Below, piece after piece: positions 50,704 through 60,180 of a stretch of 64,000 nt of DNA (position 1 is the stretch's first letter; every line of letters starts with the position of its first letter). The DNA is from Salinarimonas chemoclinalis (GTDB lineage: Bacteria; Pseudomonadota; Alphaproteobacteria; Rhizobiales; Beijerinckiaceae), in NCBI RefSeq assembly GCF_041514305.1, contig NZ_JBGMWH010000003.1, positions 62,001 through 126,000 on the forward strand, in the 5' to 3' direction. The translations under genes were made by a program, and so were the position numbers. The notes below the pieces were generated by a model. It had not been told where the DNA came from and ran no database searches. It saw nothing but the letters and a program-made list of their open reading frames with translations.

Positions 50704-51834
50704 ATGAACGCGATGCCCGCACTGATTCGGGAGGTCGACGACGCGATCGCACGCGGGTCGCGCGAGCGGCGCGCCGACCACCTGCGCCAGGTCACCGACC
50801 TGTTCCTGCGCGACGCGCCCGCCCTGTCCGACGAGCAGGTCGACCTGTTCGACGTCGTCATCGCCCGGCTCGCGGCGGTGATCGAGGCGCGCGCGCGCCT
50901 CGAGCTCGCCGAGCGGCTGGCGGACGCGCCCAACGCCCCGCGCGGCGTGATCCGCTCGCTCGCCCACGACGACATCGAGATCGCCCGCCCCGTGCTGGCG
51001 CGCTCCGAGCGGCTGTCCGACGAGGACCTCGTCGCCGTGGCGATCGCCAAGGGGCGCGAGCACATGCTCGCCATCACCGCGCGCCAGAACCTGTCGGAGC
51101 CCGTCACCGACGTCCTCGTCAAGCGCGGCGACCGGCGGGTCGTGCACGCGGTCGCCGCCAATCCCGGCGCGCGCTTCTCGGAAGGGTCGCTGTCGAGCCT
51201 CGTCGACCGCGCGCGCATCGACACGCCGCTCCAGGAGCTGCTCGGCGAGCGCATCGACCTGCCCGAGGAGCACGTCCGCCAGCTCGTCGCCATCGCCCAG
51301 GAGACCGCGCGCCGGCGCCTCGCGGAGGACGCCCCGGGCGGCACGGCCATCGTCGAGGCGGTCGAGATCGGCGCGAGCGCCGTGCGCGCGGCGGTCGTGC
51401 CCGGCGGGCGCGACCTCGGCGCGGCCTACGCCATCGTCTCGCGCATCGCAGCGACGCGCCCGATCACCGAGGGCGACGTCGCCTCCTACGCCCGCGACGG
51501 CAGGGGCGACGAGGCGATCTGCGCCATCGCATTCGCCGCCGACCTCTCGCTCGCCACCGCAGAGCGGCTGTTCAAGGCGGGCGACTCCGAGCTGCTCGTC
51601 GTCGTCGCCCGCGCCCAGGGCTGGGCCTTCGCGACGCTGGAGCCGCTCCTCGTGCTGCGCGATCCGTCGGGCGGGCTCGCCCCGCACCTGCGCAAGCGCG
51701 CCCGCGACGCCTTCGAGCAGTTGCGCCCCCAGACCGCCCAGCGGGTCGTCCAGTTCCTCAAGGCGCGCGAGGCCTCCCAGAAGCGCTCCGCGGAGGCGGC
51801 GGCGCAGCGCCGGATGGAGGCGCGCAGGCGCTGA
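50704..51834 (+). CDS. DUF2336 domain protein
   Basis: This 376-aa alpha-helical protein fits DUF2336 (family of helical, HEAT-like repeats found in Alphaproteobacteria): RSLAHDDIEIARPVLARS, LSDEDLVAVAIAKGREHMLAITARQNLSEPVTDVLV and GDRRVVHAVAANPGARFSEGSLSSLV are the repeat-like helices. The function is unknown. ATG 50704 follows CACGAGGAG. Confidence 0.88.
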   Translation: MNAMPALIREVDDAIARGSRERRADHLRQVTDLFLRDAPALSDEQVDLFDVVIARLAAVIEARARLELAERLADAPNAPRGVIRSLAHDDIEIARPVLARSERLSDEDLVAVAIAKGREHMLAITARQNLSEPVTDVLVKRGDRRVVHAVAANPGARFSEGSLSSLVDRARIDTPLQELLGERIDLPEEHVRQLVAIAQETARRRLAEDAPGGTAIVEAVEIGASAVRAAVVPGGRDLGAAYAIVSRIAATRPITEGDVASYARDGRGDEAICAIAFAADLSLATAERLFKAGDSELLVVVARAQGWAFATLEPLLVLRDPSGGLAPHLRKRARDAFEQLRPQTAQRVVQFLKAREASQKRSAEAAAQRRMEARRR

Positions 51835-51888
51835 GTCCGGCACGTGTTCACGCGGGACGTCGTCTCGGACTGCCCGCCCCGCCCCGCC

Positions 51889-52662
51889 TCACGCCTCAGC
51901 GACGACCCGGGCGAAGGCGAGCACGTCGACGCGCGCGGCGCGGGCGCGACGCAGCGCGCGGGCGGCCGCCTCGGCGGTGGCGCCCGTCGTCAGCACGTCG
52001 TCGACGAGCACCACCCGCCGCCCGGCGACGCGCGGCCGCAGCGCCTCGGGCACGACGAGCGCGCCGGCGAGGTTCCGCGTGCGCTGGGGACGGGTGAGGC
52101 CGACCTGTGTGCGCGTCGCCTTCACCCGGCGCAGGACGAGCGGGTCGGTCGGCACGCCGCTCGCGCGCGAGAGCGCCCGGGCGAGCACGGCGGCCTGGTT
52201 GAAGCGCCGTCGCCACAGCCGGCCGGGATGCAGCGGCACCGGCACGAGGAGATCGGCGTCGGCGAGCAGCTCGCGCCCCGCCCGCAGCATCATCCGCGCC
52301 AGCGTCTGGGCGAGGTCGAGCCGGTCGCCGTACTTGAGCTTGTGCACGAGGACCCGCGCGCCGCCCTCGTAGGCGACGGCCGCGCGGGCGCGATCGAAGG
52401 GCGGCGGGGCGGCGATGGCCGCGGGCGACAGCGCGCCCTCCCCGATCTCCACGGGAAACGGCGTGCCGAGCCGCGCGCACCAGGGCCGCTCGAGGAAGGT
52501 CAGCGCGCGCCAGCAGGCGGCGCACAGGCCCGGCGCCTCCGCCAGCGCCTCGCCGCAGGACGGGCACGCCGGCGGGTAGATCACGTCCACGAGCCGCGCG
52601 AGCGGACCCCGCCGCGCCGGCGGGACGAAGCGCGACCGGGGCGGGTGCGAGGGGGCGTCCAT
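51889..52662 (-). CDS. ComF-family protein (phosphoribosyltransferase-like)
   Basis: This 257-aa protein has a zinc-finger N-terminus (CPSCGEALAEAPGLCAACW, four cysteines), then a phosphoribosyltransferase domain with DLLVPVPLHPGRLWRRRFNQAAVLA and the PRPP loop VVLVDDVLTTGATAEA. ComF supports DNA uptake and recombination in competent bacteria; in this group its role is unproven. ATG 52662 is the family-length start; 30 residues of the longer frame are Arg-rich. Confidence 0.85.
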   Translation of the reverse strand: MDAPSHPPRSRFVPPARRGPLARLVDVIYPPACPSCGEALAEAPGLCAACWRALTFLERPWCARLGTPFPVEIGEGALSPAAIAAPPPFDRARAAVAYEGGARVLVHKLKYGDRLDLAQTLARMMLRAGRELLADADLLVPVPLHPGRLWRRRFNQAAVLARALSRASGVPTDPLVLRRVKATRTQVGLTRPQRTRNLAGALVVPEALRPRVAGRRVVLVDDVLTTGATAEAAARALRRARAARVDVLAFARVVAEA

Positions 52663-52790
52663 CCGCCCAGGATAGATCGACCGCGACCCTCGGGGAAGCG
52701 CGCCGAACCCGCGCCGGCGCCGCCACCGCCGCTGACAGGGCGGCGCCGCTCGGCTATGAGCGGGCATCCCCGGAACCGGAGCCCGCGCCC

Positions 52791-53192
<402 letters not shown>

Positions 53193-53396
53193 AGCGCGTC
53201 GGACATTACTGTGGATCATGCTCCCACAGCGCCCTATGCAGGCTCAGGCGCAGGATTGATGCGTCCGCGTTCACCTCATGCGCCGAGCGCCTCGCGGATC
53301 TGTTGACTCTGCGCACGGCTTATCGTTCACTCGATTCAACCGCGAGTTCTCTCTACGGCCTGCGTGCCGGTTGGAGTCCCATCGGAGTCCCATGGC

Positions 53397-53777
53397 ATGA
53401 TCCGCGTCGGCTCGATCGAGGAGATTCCTCAGCCCGCCCGCGACCGCATCAAGGCGAAGGTGATGCGGCGCTTCGTCGAGCACCTGAGGGACCGCCCGGA
53501 GATTTCCGACGCGACGCTGCGCGCGGCCCTCGGCTTCGACCGCACGACCCTCGAGGAGATGTATGCCGGCCTCTCCGAGCGCGATGCGGAGCGCGCGGCG
53601 GGGGCGCGCACGACCGCCGGCTCCGGCGGCCCGCCGCTGGAGCGGACCGCACGTCCGCTCGTGGCCGGCGTCGCGGCGGCGCAGGCGCCGATGGCCGCCT
53701 CGCTCGGACGGCCCGCGAACGAATCCGCCCCCGCGACCTCCGGCTGCTGCGGCCGGCGCGCGGCGGTGCGCGACTGA
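53397..53777 (+). CDS. Protein of unknown function
   Basis: This is a 126-aa protein. Residues 1-75 form a likely helical domain (MIRVGSIEEIPQPARDRIK, EHLRDRPEISDATLRAALGFDRTTLEEMYAG). Residues 75-126 are low complexity and end SGCCGRRAAVRD with adjacent cysteines. I recognise no family. Upstream, 53193-53396 contains no gene. ATG 53397 has a weak ribosome-binding site. Confidence 0.6.
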   Translation: MIRVGSIEEIPQPARDRIKAKVMRRFVEHLRDRPEISDATLRAALGFDRTTLEEMYAGLSERDAERAAGARTTAGSGGPPLERTARPLVAGVAAAQAPMAASLGRPANESAPATSGCCGRRAAVRD

Positions 53778-53822
53778 CCTTTCCAGACGATCCACCGGCA
53801 CGACGATACGGGAGACGACGTG

Positions 53823-54356
53823 ATGGCCAACGGTGTGCACGCGGGACACGGGACGGGCGCCACGGGACCGGCGGGGGCGCCGGGGGGCGCCACGGGCGGG
53901 ATGGAGGCGCTCCAGGGCGACCCGACCTTCCACATGCTGCTCTCGGAGAGCGCAGAGGCGCTCGACGCGACCGAGGGCGAGCTCATGCAGGCCATGCATG
54001 CGGCCGAGGCGCTCGTCGCGGGACGCGACGACCTGACCGAGGAGCAGAAGCTCGCCACCATGATGGACTACGTCGTCGGACGGTTCGGCGCCTCGGACCT
54101 GACCAACGACGAGATGATGCGGCTCATGGAGCTGTGCCGCATGTGCCTCGACGCCTGGACCGCGGAGGCGGCCGCCGAGGAGGGCTACGAGATCGTGAGG
54201 ACGGATCGCGCCTTTCCCGACCCGATCGCCGGCATGATCGACATGATCGGCCGCCCGGCGACCGGCCGGCCCGAGCCCGAGACGCTCTCCGTGCCGCGCA
54301 TGGGTCCGCTGCGCCCGGTCGACACCGACGACGAGCCGGAGGAAGAAGACGCCTGA
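53823..54356 (+). CDS. Protein of unknown function
   Basis: This 177-aa acidic protein has a Gly/Ala-rich N-terminus (MANGVHAGHGTGATGPAGAPGG), then amphipathic helices (MLLSESAEALDATEGELMQAMHAAEAL, LTEEQKLATMMDYVVGRFGASDLTNDEMMRLMELCRMCLDAW) and an acidic tail (DTDDEPEEEDA). It is not recognised. ATG 53823 follows GGAGACGAC. It starts 45 bp after the previous unknown gene and may be its partner. Confidence 0.6.
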   Translation: MANGVHAGHGTGATGPAGAPGGATGGMEALQGDPTFHMLLSESAEALDATEGELMQAMHAAEALVAGRDDLTEEQKLATMMDYVVGRFGASDLTNDEMMRLMELCRMCLDAWTAEAAAEEGYEIVRTDRAFPDPIAGMIDMIGRPATGRPEPETLSVPRMGPLRPVDTDDEPEEEDA

Positions 54357-54563
54357 TCGGCGCGACCACGCGGATCGGGTCTCTCGTTCCACCCGAGCCG
54401 GACGCGCCGCTGCCGACGGGCGGTCGGGAGCTCCCCTCTCCCTCGTGGAGAGCGTCGGCGGCCCGCGTGCGCTCGGCGCCTCATCCTTTTCGTGGGGTGG
54501 CGCACGCACGGCGCCCGGGCCAGGATCGCGGCGATCCGTCGACGACTTCGCCGAGAGAGCCGC

Positions 54564-55445
54564 ATGACCCCGATCCGTCCCCGCCGCAGCGCCCTCTACA
54601 TGCCGGGTTCGAATGCCCGCGCGCTGGAGAAGGCGAAGAGCCTCGACACCGACGTGCTGCTCCTCGACCTCGAGGATTCGGTCGCGCCCGATGCGAAGGA
54701 GGCCGCCCGCGGGCGGGTCTGGGAGGCGGTCCATGCCGGCGGCTTCGGCCATCGCGAGGTCGTCGTGCGCATCAACGGGCTCGACACGCCCTGGGCCGAG
54801 GAGGACCTGAAGGCCGCCGCCGCCTGCCGGCCCGCCGCCGTGCTCGTGCCCAAGGTCTCCGCGCCCGAGGATCTCGGCCGCGTCGGCGCCCGGCTCGACG
54901 CGCTGGGGGCGCCGCATGGAACGCGCATATGGGCGATGATCGAGACGCCGGCCGCGATCCTCCACGTCGCGCAGATCGCCGCCGCGGCGCGCGATCCGCT
55001 CAACCGTCTCGCCTGCTTCGTGATGGGCACGAACGACCTCGCCAAGGACACGCGGGCGCGGCTCCTGCCGGGTCGCGCCGCGATGCTGCCGTGGCTGATG
55101 CAGGCGCTGGCCGCCGCCCGGGCCGAGGGGCTCGACATCCTCGACGGCGTCTTCAACGGCCTCGACGACGCGGACGGCTTCGAGGCCGAGTGCGCGCAGG
55201 GCCGCGACATGGGCTTCGACGGCAAGACGCTGATCCACCCGAGGCAGCTCGAGCCGGCCAACCGCCTGTTCGCGCCGGACGCCGACGAGGTCGCCCGCGC
55301 CCGCGCGATCATCGCCGCCTTCGAGGCGCCGGAGAACGCCGGGCGCGGCGCCATCGCCCTCGACGGGCGCATGGTCGAGCGCCTCCACGCCGAGATGGCG
55401 CGGCGCACCGTGGCGCTCGCCGACGCGATCGCCGCACGGGGCTGA
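54564..55445 (+). CDS. CoA-ester lyase of the HpcH/HpaI-CitE family
   Basis: This 293-aa enzyme has RRSALYMPGSNARALEKAKSL, DVLLLDLEDSVAPDAKEAAR, RINGLDTPWAEEDL and IWAMIETPAAILHVA, the pattern of malyl-CoA/citramalyl-CoA/CitE-type lyases. LDGVFNGLDDADGFEAE and GFDGKTLIHPRQLEPANRLF complete the barrel. The substrate may be malyl-CoA, beta-methylmalyl-CoA or citramalyl-CoA. ATG 54564 follows GAGAGAGCC. Confidence 0.88.
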   Translation: MTPIRPRRSALYMPGSNARALEKAKSLDTDVLLLDLEDSVAPDAKEAARGRVWEAVHAGGFGHREVVVRINGLDTPWAEEDLKAAAACRPAAVLVPKVSAPEDLGRVGARLDALGAPHGTRIWAMIETPAAILHVAQIAAAARDPLNRLACFVMGTNDLAKDTRARLLPGRAAMLPWLMQALAAARAEGLDILDGVFNGLDDADGFEAECAQGRDMGFDGKTLIHPRQLEPANRLFAPDADEVARARAIIAAFEAPENAGRGAIALDGRMVERLHAEMARRTVALADAIAARG

Positions 55446-55545
55446 AACGGCCTCGGCACGCGCCCGCGGAATCGGGTCCACGCCCTTCCATCGCGCCGCG
55501 CGGTCGCATAGATAGGAGGGGCGAGAGCCGGGAGATCAGCGCCGC

Positions 55546-56970
55546 GTGAAGAAGGTCTACGTCAAGTCCTACGGCTGCCAGATGAACGTCTACGACGCCG
55601 AGCGCATGACCGACGTGCTCGCGCCGGAGGGCTATGCCCAGACGGACGTGCCGGAGGAGGCCGATCTCGTCGTCCTCAACACCTGCCACATCCGCGAGAA
55701 GGCGGCCGAGAAGGTCTATTCCGAGCTCGGCCGCGTGCGCGTGATGAAGCAGGAGCGCGCGGCCGCCGGGCGCGAGACGACGGTCGTCGTCGCCGGATGC
55801 GTCGCCCAGGCCGAGGGGGCGGAGATCCTCAAGCGCGCGCAGGTCGTCGACGCCGTCGTCGGCCCGCAGAGCTACCAGCGCCTGCCGGAGATCCTGCGCG
55901 CGGCCGAGCGCGGGCGCGTCGTCGACACCGAGTTCCCGATCGAGGACAAGTTCGACGCGCTGCCCGCGCTCGACGCGAGGCGCGTGCGCGCGCGCGGCGT
56001 CACCGCCTTCCTCACCGTGCAGGAGGGCTGCGACAAGTTCTGCTCGTTCTGCGTCGTGCCCTACACCCGCGGCGCGGAGGTCTCGCGCCCGGTGGCGAAG
56101 GTGCTCGGCGAGGCCCGCGCGCTGGCCGAGGCCGGGGTGCGGGAGATCACCGTCATCGGCCAGAACGTCAACGCCTATCACGGCGAGGGGCCGGACGGGC
56201 GGACCTGGGGTCTCGCGCGGCTGCTCCATGCGCTGGCCGAGATCGAGGGCCTCGCGCGCCTGCGCTACACGACGAGTCACCCGCGCGACATGGGCGACGA
56301 TCTCATCGCCGCCCATCGCGACCTGCCGCAGCTGATGCCCTACCTGCACCTGCCGGTGCAGGCGGGCTCCGACCGCGTGCTCGCGGCGATGAACCGCAAG
56401 CATACGGCCGACGAGTATCGCCGCATCGTCGATCGCGTGCGCGACGCACGCCCCGACATCGCACTCTCGTCCGACTTCATCGTCGGCTTCCCCGGCGAGA
56501 CGGACGGTGAGTTCGGGGAGACGATGCGCCTCGTGGCGGACGTGGGTTTCGCCTCCGCCTTCTCCTTCAAATACTCCCCGCGCCCCGGCACGCCGGCGGC
56601 GGACGAGGCGGAGCAGGTCCCCGAGGCCGTGAAGGTCGAGCGGCTCGCCCGGCTCCAGGCCGCGCTCGAGGAGCAGCGCCGGGCCTTCAACCGCGCCACC
56701 GTCGGCCGCGTCGCGGAGGTGCTCGTCGAGAAGCCCGGCCGGCATCCCGGCCAGCTCGCCGGGAAGTCGCCCTGGCTCCAGGCGGTGGTGATCGAGGGCG
56801 CGCGCCTCGCGCCCGGCGACATCGCCACGGTGCGCATCGACCGTGCGGGCTCCAACAGCCTGTTCGCGGAGGCGCCGGGTGTCCCGTTCGACGCGACGAA
56901 CACCTCCGCCGCACCGTCATCCGTTTCGACGAACGTTTTCGCAGGAGAAGCCGCCTTTGCCGTCGACTGA
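55546..56970 (+). CDS. miaB: tRNA-2-methylthio-N6-dimethylallyladenosine synthase MiaB
   Basis: This 474-aa radical SAM methylthiotransferase has the UPF0004 cysteines C11, C47 and C85, the SAM triad C162, C166, C169 (CDKFCSFC) and a C-terminal TRAM domain (GRVAEVLVEKPGRHPGQLAGKS). It adds the 2-methylthio group to A37 of tRNAs. The start is GTG 55546, with GGAGATCAGC upstream. It leads the conserved phoH-ybeY-corC-lnt run. Confidence 0.96.
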   Translation: MKKVYVKSYGCQMNVYDAERMTDVLAPEGYAQTDVPEEADLVVLNTCHIREKAAEKVYSELGRVRVMKQERAAAGRETTVVVAGCVAQAEGAEILKRAQVVDAVVGPQSYQRLPEILRAAERGRVVDTEFPIEDKFDALPALDARRVRARGVTAFLTVQEGCDKFCSFCVVPYTRGAEVSRPVAKVLGEARALAEAGVREITVIGQNVNAYHGEGPDGRTWGLARLLHALAEIEGLARLRYTTSHPRDMGDDLIAAHRDLPQLMPYLHLPVQAGSDRVLAAMNRKHTADEYRRIVDRVRDARPDIALSSDFIVGFPGETDGEFGETMRLVADVGFASAFSFKYSPRPGTPAADEAEQVPEAVKVERLARLQAALEEQRRAFNRATVGRVAEVLVEKPGRHPGQLAGKSPWLQAVVIEGARLAPGDIATVRIDRAGSNSLFAEAPGVPFDATNTSAAPSSVSTNVFAGEAAFAVD

Positions 56971-58084
56971 CCGCCCGCGCGGCGACGCGACGACCCGGAG
57001 GGCCGCGGGCCATCCGGGCGTGGAGGAGATGGCGCAGATCAGCCTCACCTTCGACGACAACAGGCTCGCGAGCCTCGTCATCGGCCACTACGACCAGAAC
57101 CTCGCGCATCTCGAGCGCCGGCTCGGCGTACTCGCCAACGCCAACGGCAATTGCGTCGTCCTGCGCGGCACGCCGGAGGCGACGGAGCAGGCGCGGCGCG
57201 TGCTGGAGAGCCTCTACGAGCAGGTCCGGGACGGCGCGCCGCTCACGCCCGGCGACGTCGACGGCGCCATCCAGGAGAGCGCGATGCAGGGCGTCCTCTT
57301 CCCCGCCGGAGAGACCGGCGCGGGCGAGCCCGCGACCGCGGGCTTCGAGGGCGTCGCCACGCGCCGGCGCGGCTTCGTCAAGGCCCGCAACCGCGCGCAG
57401 GACGCCTACCTGCGCGCCCTCAAGGCCCACGAGCTCGTCTTCGCCGAGGGGCCGGCCGGCACGGGCAAGACCTGGCTCGCCGTCGGCTTCGCCGTGTCGC
57501 TGCTCGAGCGCGGCGACGTCGACAAGATCATCATCACCCGCCCCGCCGTCGAGGCCGGCGAGCGGCTGGGCTTCCTGCCCGGCGACATGCGCGAGAAGGT
57601 CGACCCGTACCTGCGGCCGATCTACGACGCGCTCTACGACTTCATGGAGGCCCGCCACGTCGAGCGCGGGCTGACCACCGGCATGATCGAGATCGCGCCC
57701 CTCGCCTTCATGCGCGGGCGCACCCTGACCTCCGCCGTGGTGCTGCTCGACGAGGCGCAGAACACCACCACCATGCAGATGAAGATGTTCCTCACCCGCC
57801 TCGGCGAGGGCTCGCGCATGATCGTCAACGGCGACCCGACCCAGATCGACCTGCCGCAGGGCCAGGCGTCCGGCCTCGTCGAGGCCTCGCGCATCCTCCA
57901 GGGCGTGGAGGGCGTGGGGCGGATCCGATTCGGCGAGGCGGACGTCGTGCGCCACGACATGGTGCGGCGGATCGTCGCGGCCTACGACGCCGATTTCCGC
58001 GCCCGGTCGGCCGCCCAGGGTCCCGACGGAGGTCCCGCAGGCGACCGCGGGCGCGGACGCCCACGTCCGGAGCCGCGCCCGTGA
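56957..58084 (+). CDS. phoH: PhoH-family ATPase
   Basis: This protein has 375 aa from TTG 56957 (AGGAG about 8 bp upstream), or 351 aa from ATG 57029, which has an overlapping GGAGGAG too close to be ideal. Walker A is GPAGTGKT, Walker B VVLLDEAQN, then NGDPTQIDLP. Family members are RNA/DNA-associated ATPases, possibly ribosome-related with YbeY. The C-terminal 30 residues are basic and disordered. It overlaps miaB by 14 bp if the TTG start is right. Confidence 0.88.
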   Translation: MPSTDRPRGDATTRRAAGHPGVEEMAQISLTFDDNRLASLVIGHYDQNLAHLERRLGVLANANGNCVVLRGTPEATEQARRVLESLYEQVRDGAPLTPGDVDGAIQESAMQGVLFPAGETGAGEPATAGFEGVATRRRGFVKARNRAQDAYLRALKAHELVFAEGPAGTGKTWLAVGFAVSLLERGDVDKIIITRPAVEAGERLGFLPGDMREKVDPYLRPIYDALYDFMEARHVERGLTTGMIEIAPLAFMRGRTLTSAVVLLDEAQNTTTMQMKMFLTRLGEGSRMIVNGDPTQIDLPQGQASGLVEASRILQGVEGVGRIRFGEADVVRHDMVRRIVAAYDADFRARSAAQGPDGGPAGDRGRGRPRPEPRP

Positions 58085-58593
58085 GCGCCGTCGACCTCAC
58101 GCTCGAGCTCACCCTGGAGGCGGGTACCTGGGAGCAGCTCGGCGACCTCGAGGGGCTGTGCGCGCGCGCCGCGGAGGCCGCACTCGTCGTCGCCGGCGTG
58201 GAGGGCCTGGTGTCGCTCCAGCTCCTCCTGACCGATGATGCCGCCATTCGGGAGATCAACCGAGAGTGGCGCAATCTGGACAAGCCGACCGACGTCCTGT
58301 CCTTTCCCGCCGCCCCCGCGCCGGGCCATCCCGGTCCGCGCCCCCTCGGCGACGTCGTGCTCGCCTTCGAGACGCTCGCGCGCGACGCGCGGGAAGAGGG
58401 CAAGCCCCTCGCCGACCACGCGGCCCACCTCCTGGCGCATGGCGTTCTGCATTGTCTCGGGTATGATCACGACACCGACGAAGCCGCCGAGGAGATGGAG
58501 GCGCTGGAGACGCGGGCCATGGCGCTCATCGGGGTTCCCGATCCCTATGCCGGATCGGCCCATCCCGGCACGCCCCCCTCCGGGACACCCTGA
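58081..58593 (+). CDS. ybeY: Endoribonuclease YbeY (rRNA maturation factor)
   Basis: This 170-aa zinc metalloenzyme has HGVLHCLGYDH (three zinc His) and REWRNLDKPTDVLSFP. It processes 16S rRNA 3' ends. The start is GTG 58081, overlapping phoH by 4 bp. The C-terminal SAHPGTPPSGTP is an extension. Confidence 0.95.
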   Translation: MSAVDLTLELTLEAGTWEQLGDLEGLCARAAEAALVVAGVEGLVSLQLLLTDDAAIREINREWRNLDKPTDVLSFPAAPAPGHPGPRPLGDVVLAFETLARDAREEGKPLADHAAHLLAHGVLHCLGYDHDTDEAAEEMEALETRAMALIGVPDPYAGSAHPGTPPSGTP

Positions 58594-58623
58594 CGCCACC
58601 CCTGCAAGCGCGACGAACGGACG

Positions 58624-60180
58624 ATGACCGACGGCACTCCCACACCCCCCCGCCCCGCCCCTCCCGCGACGGCCGCCGCCGAGACGGCCCGCGACCCCCG
58701 GGAGGGCGACCGAAGTCCCGCCCCCGCGGACGGCGGCACCGGCGAGGTCGCCGAGCGCCCCGGCCGCGAGGGCTCCCGCGAAGGCTGGATGGACCGGCTG
58801 CTCGCCCGCGTCGGCCTGCGCGCCCGCGAGACGACGCGGGCCGATCTCGAGGACCTGCTCGCGCTCACCGCCGAGAACCCGGGCATCTCGCCGCACGAGC
58901 GCGCGATGCTGCGCAACGTGCTGCGCTTCCACCGCATGCGCGTCTACGACGTGATGGTGCCGCGCGCCGACATCGTCGCCGTCGCCCACGAGACCTCGCT
59001 CGGCGAGATGCTGCGGGTGTTCCGCACGGCGGGCCATTCGCGCCTGCCGGTCTACGGGGAGACGCTCGACGACCCCAAGGGCATGGTCCACATCCGCGAC
59101 TTCCTCGACTACCTCGTCGCCCGGGCCGAGAACGGCGGCCCGCGGCGGCGCAAGGCGAAGGAGCCCGGAAGGACGGCGGCGAAGCCCGGCGAGGGCGAGG
59201 CGGGAGGCGGAAAGGCGCCCGGCGGGCGTGCGCCAGCCGCCAAGGCGGCGTCGAGCGCGCCCGACGCGAAGGTGAAGAGCCGCACGGAGCCCAGGGCCGG
59301 TGCGGACCGGTCCGGCGCGGACAAGGCCGGCAACGGCCGCTCCGGCGAGGGCCGCAACGGCGCCGGGCCGGCGAAGGCGCTCGACGCGGTGAGCCTCTCG
59401 AACATCGACCTCTCGGCGACCCTCGCCTCGGCGCGCATCCTGCGCCCGGTCCTGTTCGTGCCGCCCTCGATGCCGGCGGTGGAGCTGCTCGTGCGCATGC
59501 AGACGACCCGCACCCACATGGCGCTCGTGATCGACGAGTACGGCGGCACCGACGGGCTCGTCTCGATCGAGGACCTCGTCGAGATGGTGGTGGGCGACAT
59601 CGAGGACGAGCACGACCTCGCGAGCGAGGCGATGATCCGCGCGAGCGGGGCGGACACCTGGGTGGCCGACGCCCGCGCCGACCTGGAGGAGGCCTCGCGG
59701 GTCATCGGCTACGACTTCACCGAGGCGGAGGTGGCCGAGGACGTCGATACGCTGGGCGGCCTCATCGTGGCGCTCGCGGGCCGTGTCCCGGCGCGTGCGG
59801 AGCTCATCGCGGGGCCGGAGAGCTTCGAGTTCGAGGTGCTCGACGCCGATCCGCGCCGCCTCAAGCGCGTGCGCGTCCACCGCCGTGACCCGAGCCTCAG
59901 GCTCGTGCCCGCGGGGGTCGCCACCGGGATCGCCGGCCGGCGCGGGGGACGCGCCGGGGACGAGGGGGAGGGGGAGGGCGCCCGCGCGGAGGCCCCGCCC
60001 GAACCCGCGCCCGTCGCGGAGCCCGCGTCCCGGCCGGCGGCCGGGGCCGCTCACGAGGCCCGGGCCGGGCAGGAGGGCGGACCCGAGGCCGGACCCGTCG
60101 CCGGACCCGAGGCCGGAGCGGAGCGCCCGTCCGGCGCGGATGCGCCCGCCGAGACCGAGCGGCGGCAGCCGCCCGCATGA
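58624..60180 (+). CDS. CorC/HlyC-type CBS-domain protein with split CBS pair
   Basis: This 518-aa protein has a disordered N-terminus (1-55), then the CBS pair and a CorC_HlyC domain (about 345-425). The CBS1 region (about 107-165, MVPRADIVAV) and CBS2 region (about 272-330, MALVIDEYGGTDGLVSIEDLV) are separated by about 100 residues of Lys/Arg/Gly/Ala-rich linker, where homologues have a short loop. A long Pro/Ala/Glu tail ends the protein. It lacks the DUF21 membrane domain, as usual for this gene position. It may modulate magnesium/cobalt efflux; substrate unproven. Overlaps lnt by 4 bp. Confidence 0.88.
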   Translation: MTDGTPTPPRPAPPATAAAETARDPREGDRSPAPADGGTGEVAERPGREGSREGWMDRLLARVGLRARETTRADLEDLLALTAENPGISPHERAMLRNVLRFHRMRVYDVMVPRADIVAVAHETSLGEMLRVFRTAGHSRLPVYGETLDDPKGMVHIRDFLDYLVARAENGGPRRRKAKEPGRTAAKPGEGEAGGGKAPGGRAPAAKAASSAPDAKVKSRTEPRAGADRSGADKAGNGRSGEGRNGAGPAKALDAVSLSNIDLSATLASARILRPVLFVPPSMPAVELLVRMQTTRTHMALVIDEYGGTDGLVSIEDLVEMVVGDIEDEHDLASEAMIRASGADTWVADARADLEEASRVIGYDFTEAEVAEDVDTLGGLIVALAGRVPARAELIAGPESFEFEVLDADPRRLKRVRVHRRDPSLRLVPAGVATGIAGRRGGRAGDEGEGEGARAEAPPEPAPVAEPASRPAAGAAHEARAGQEGGPEAGPVAGPEAGAERPSGADAPAETERRQPPA

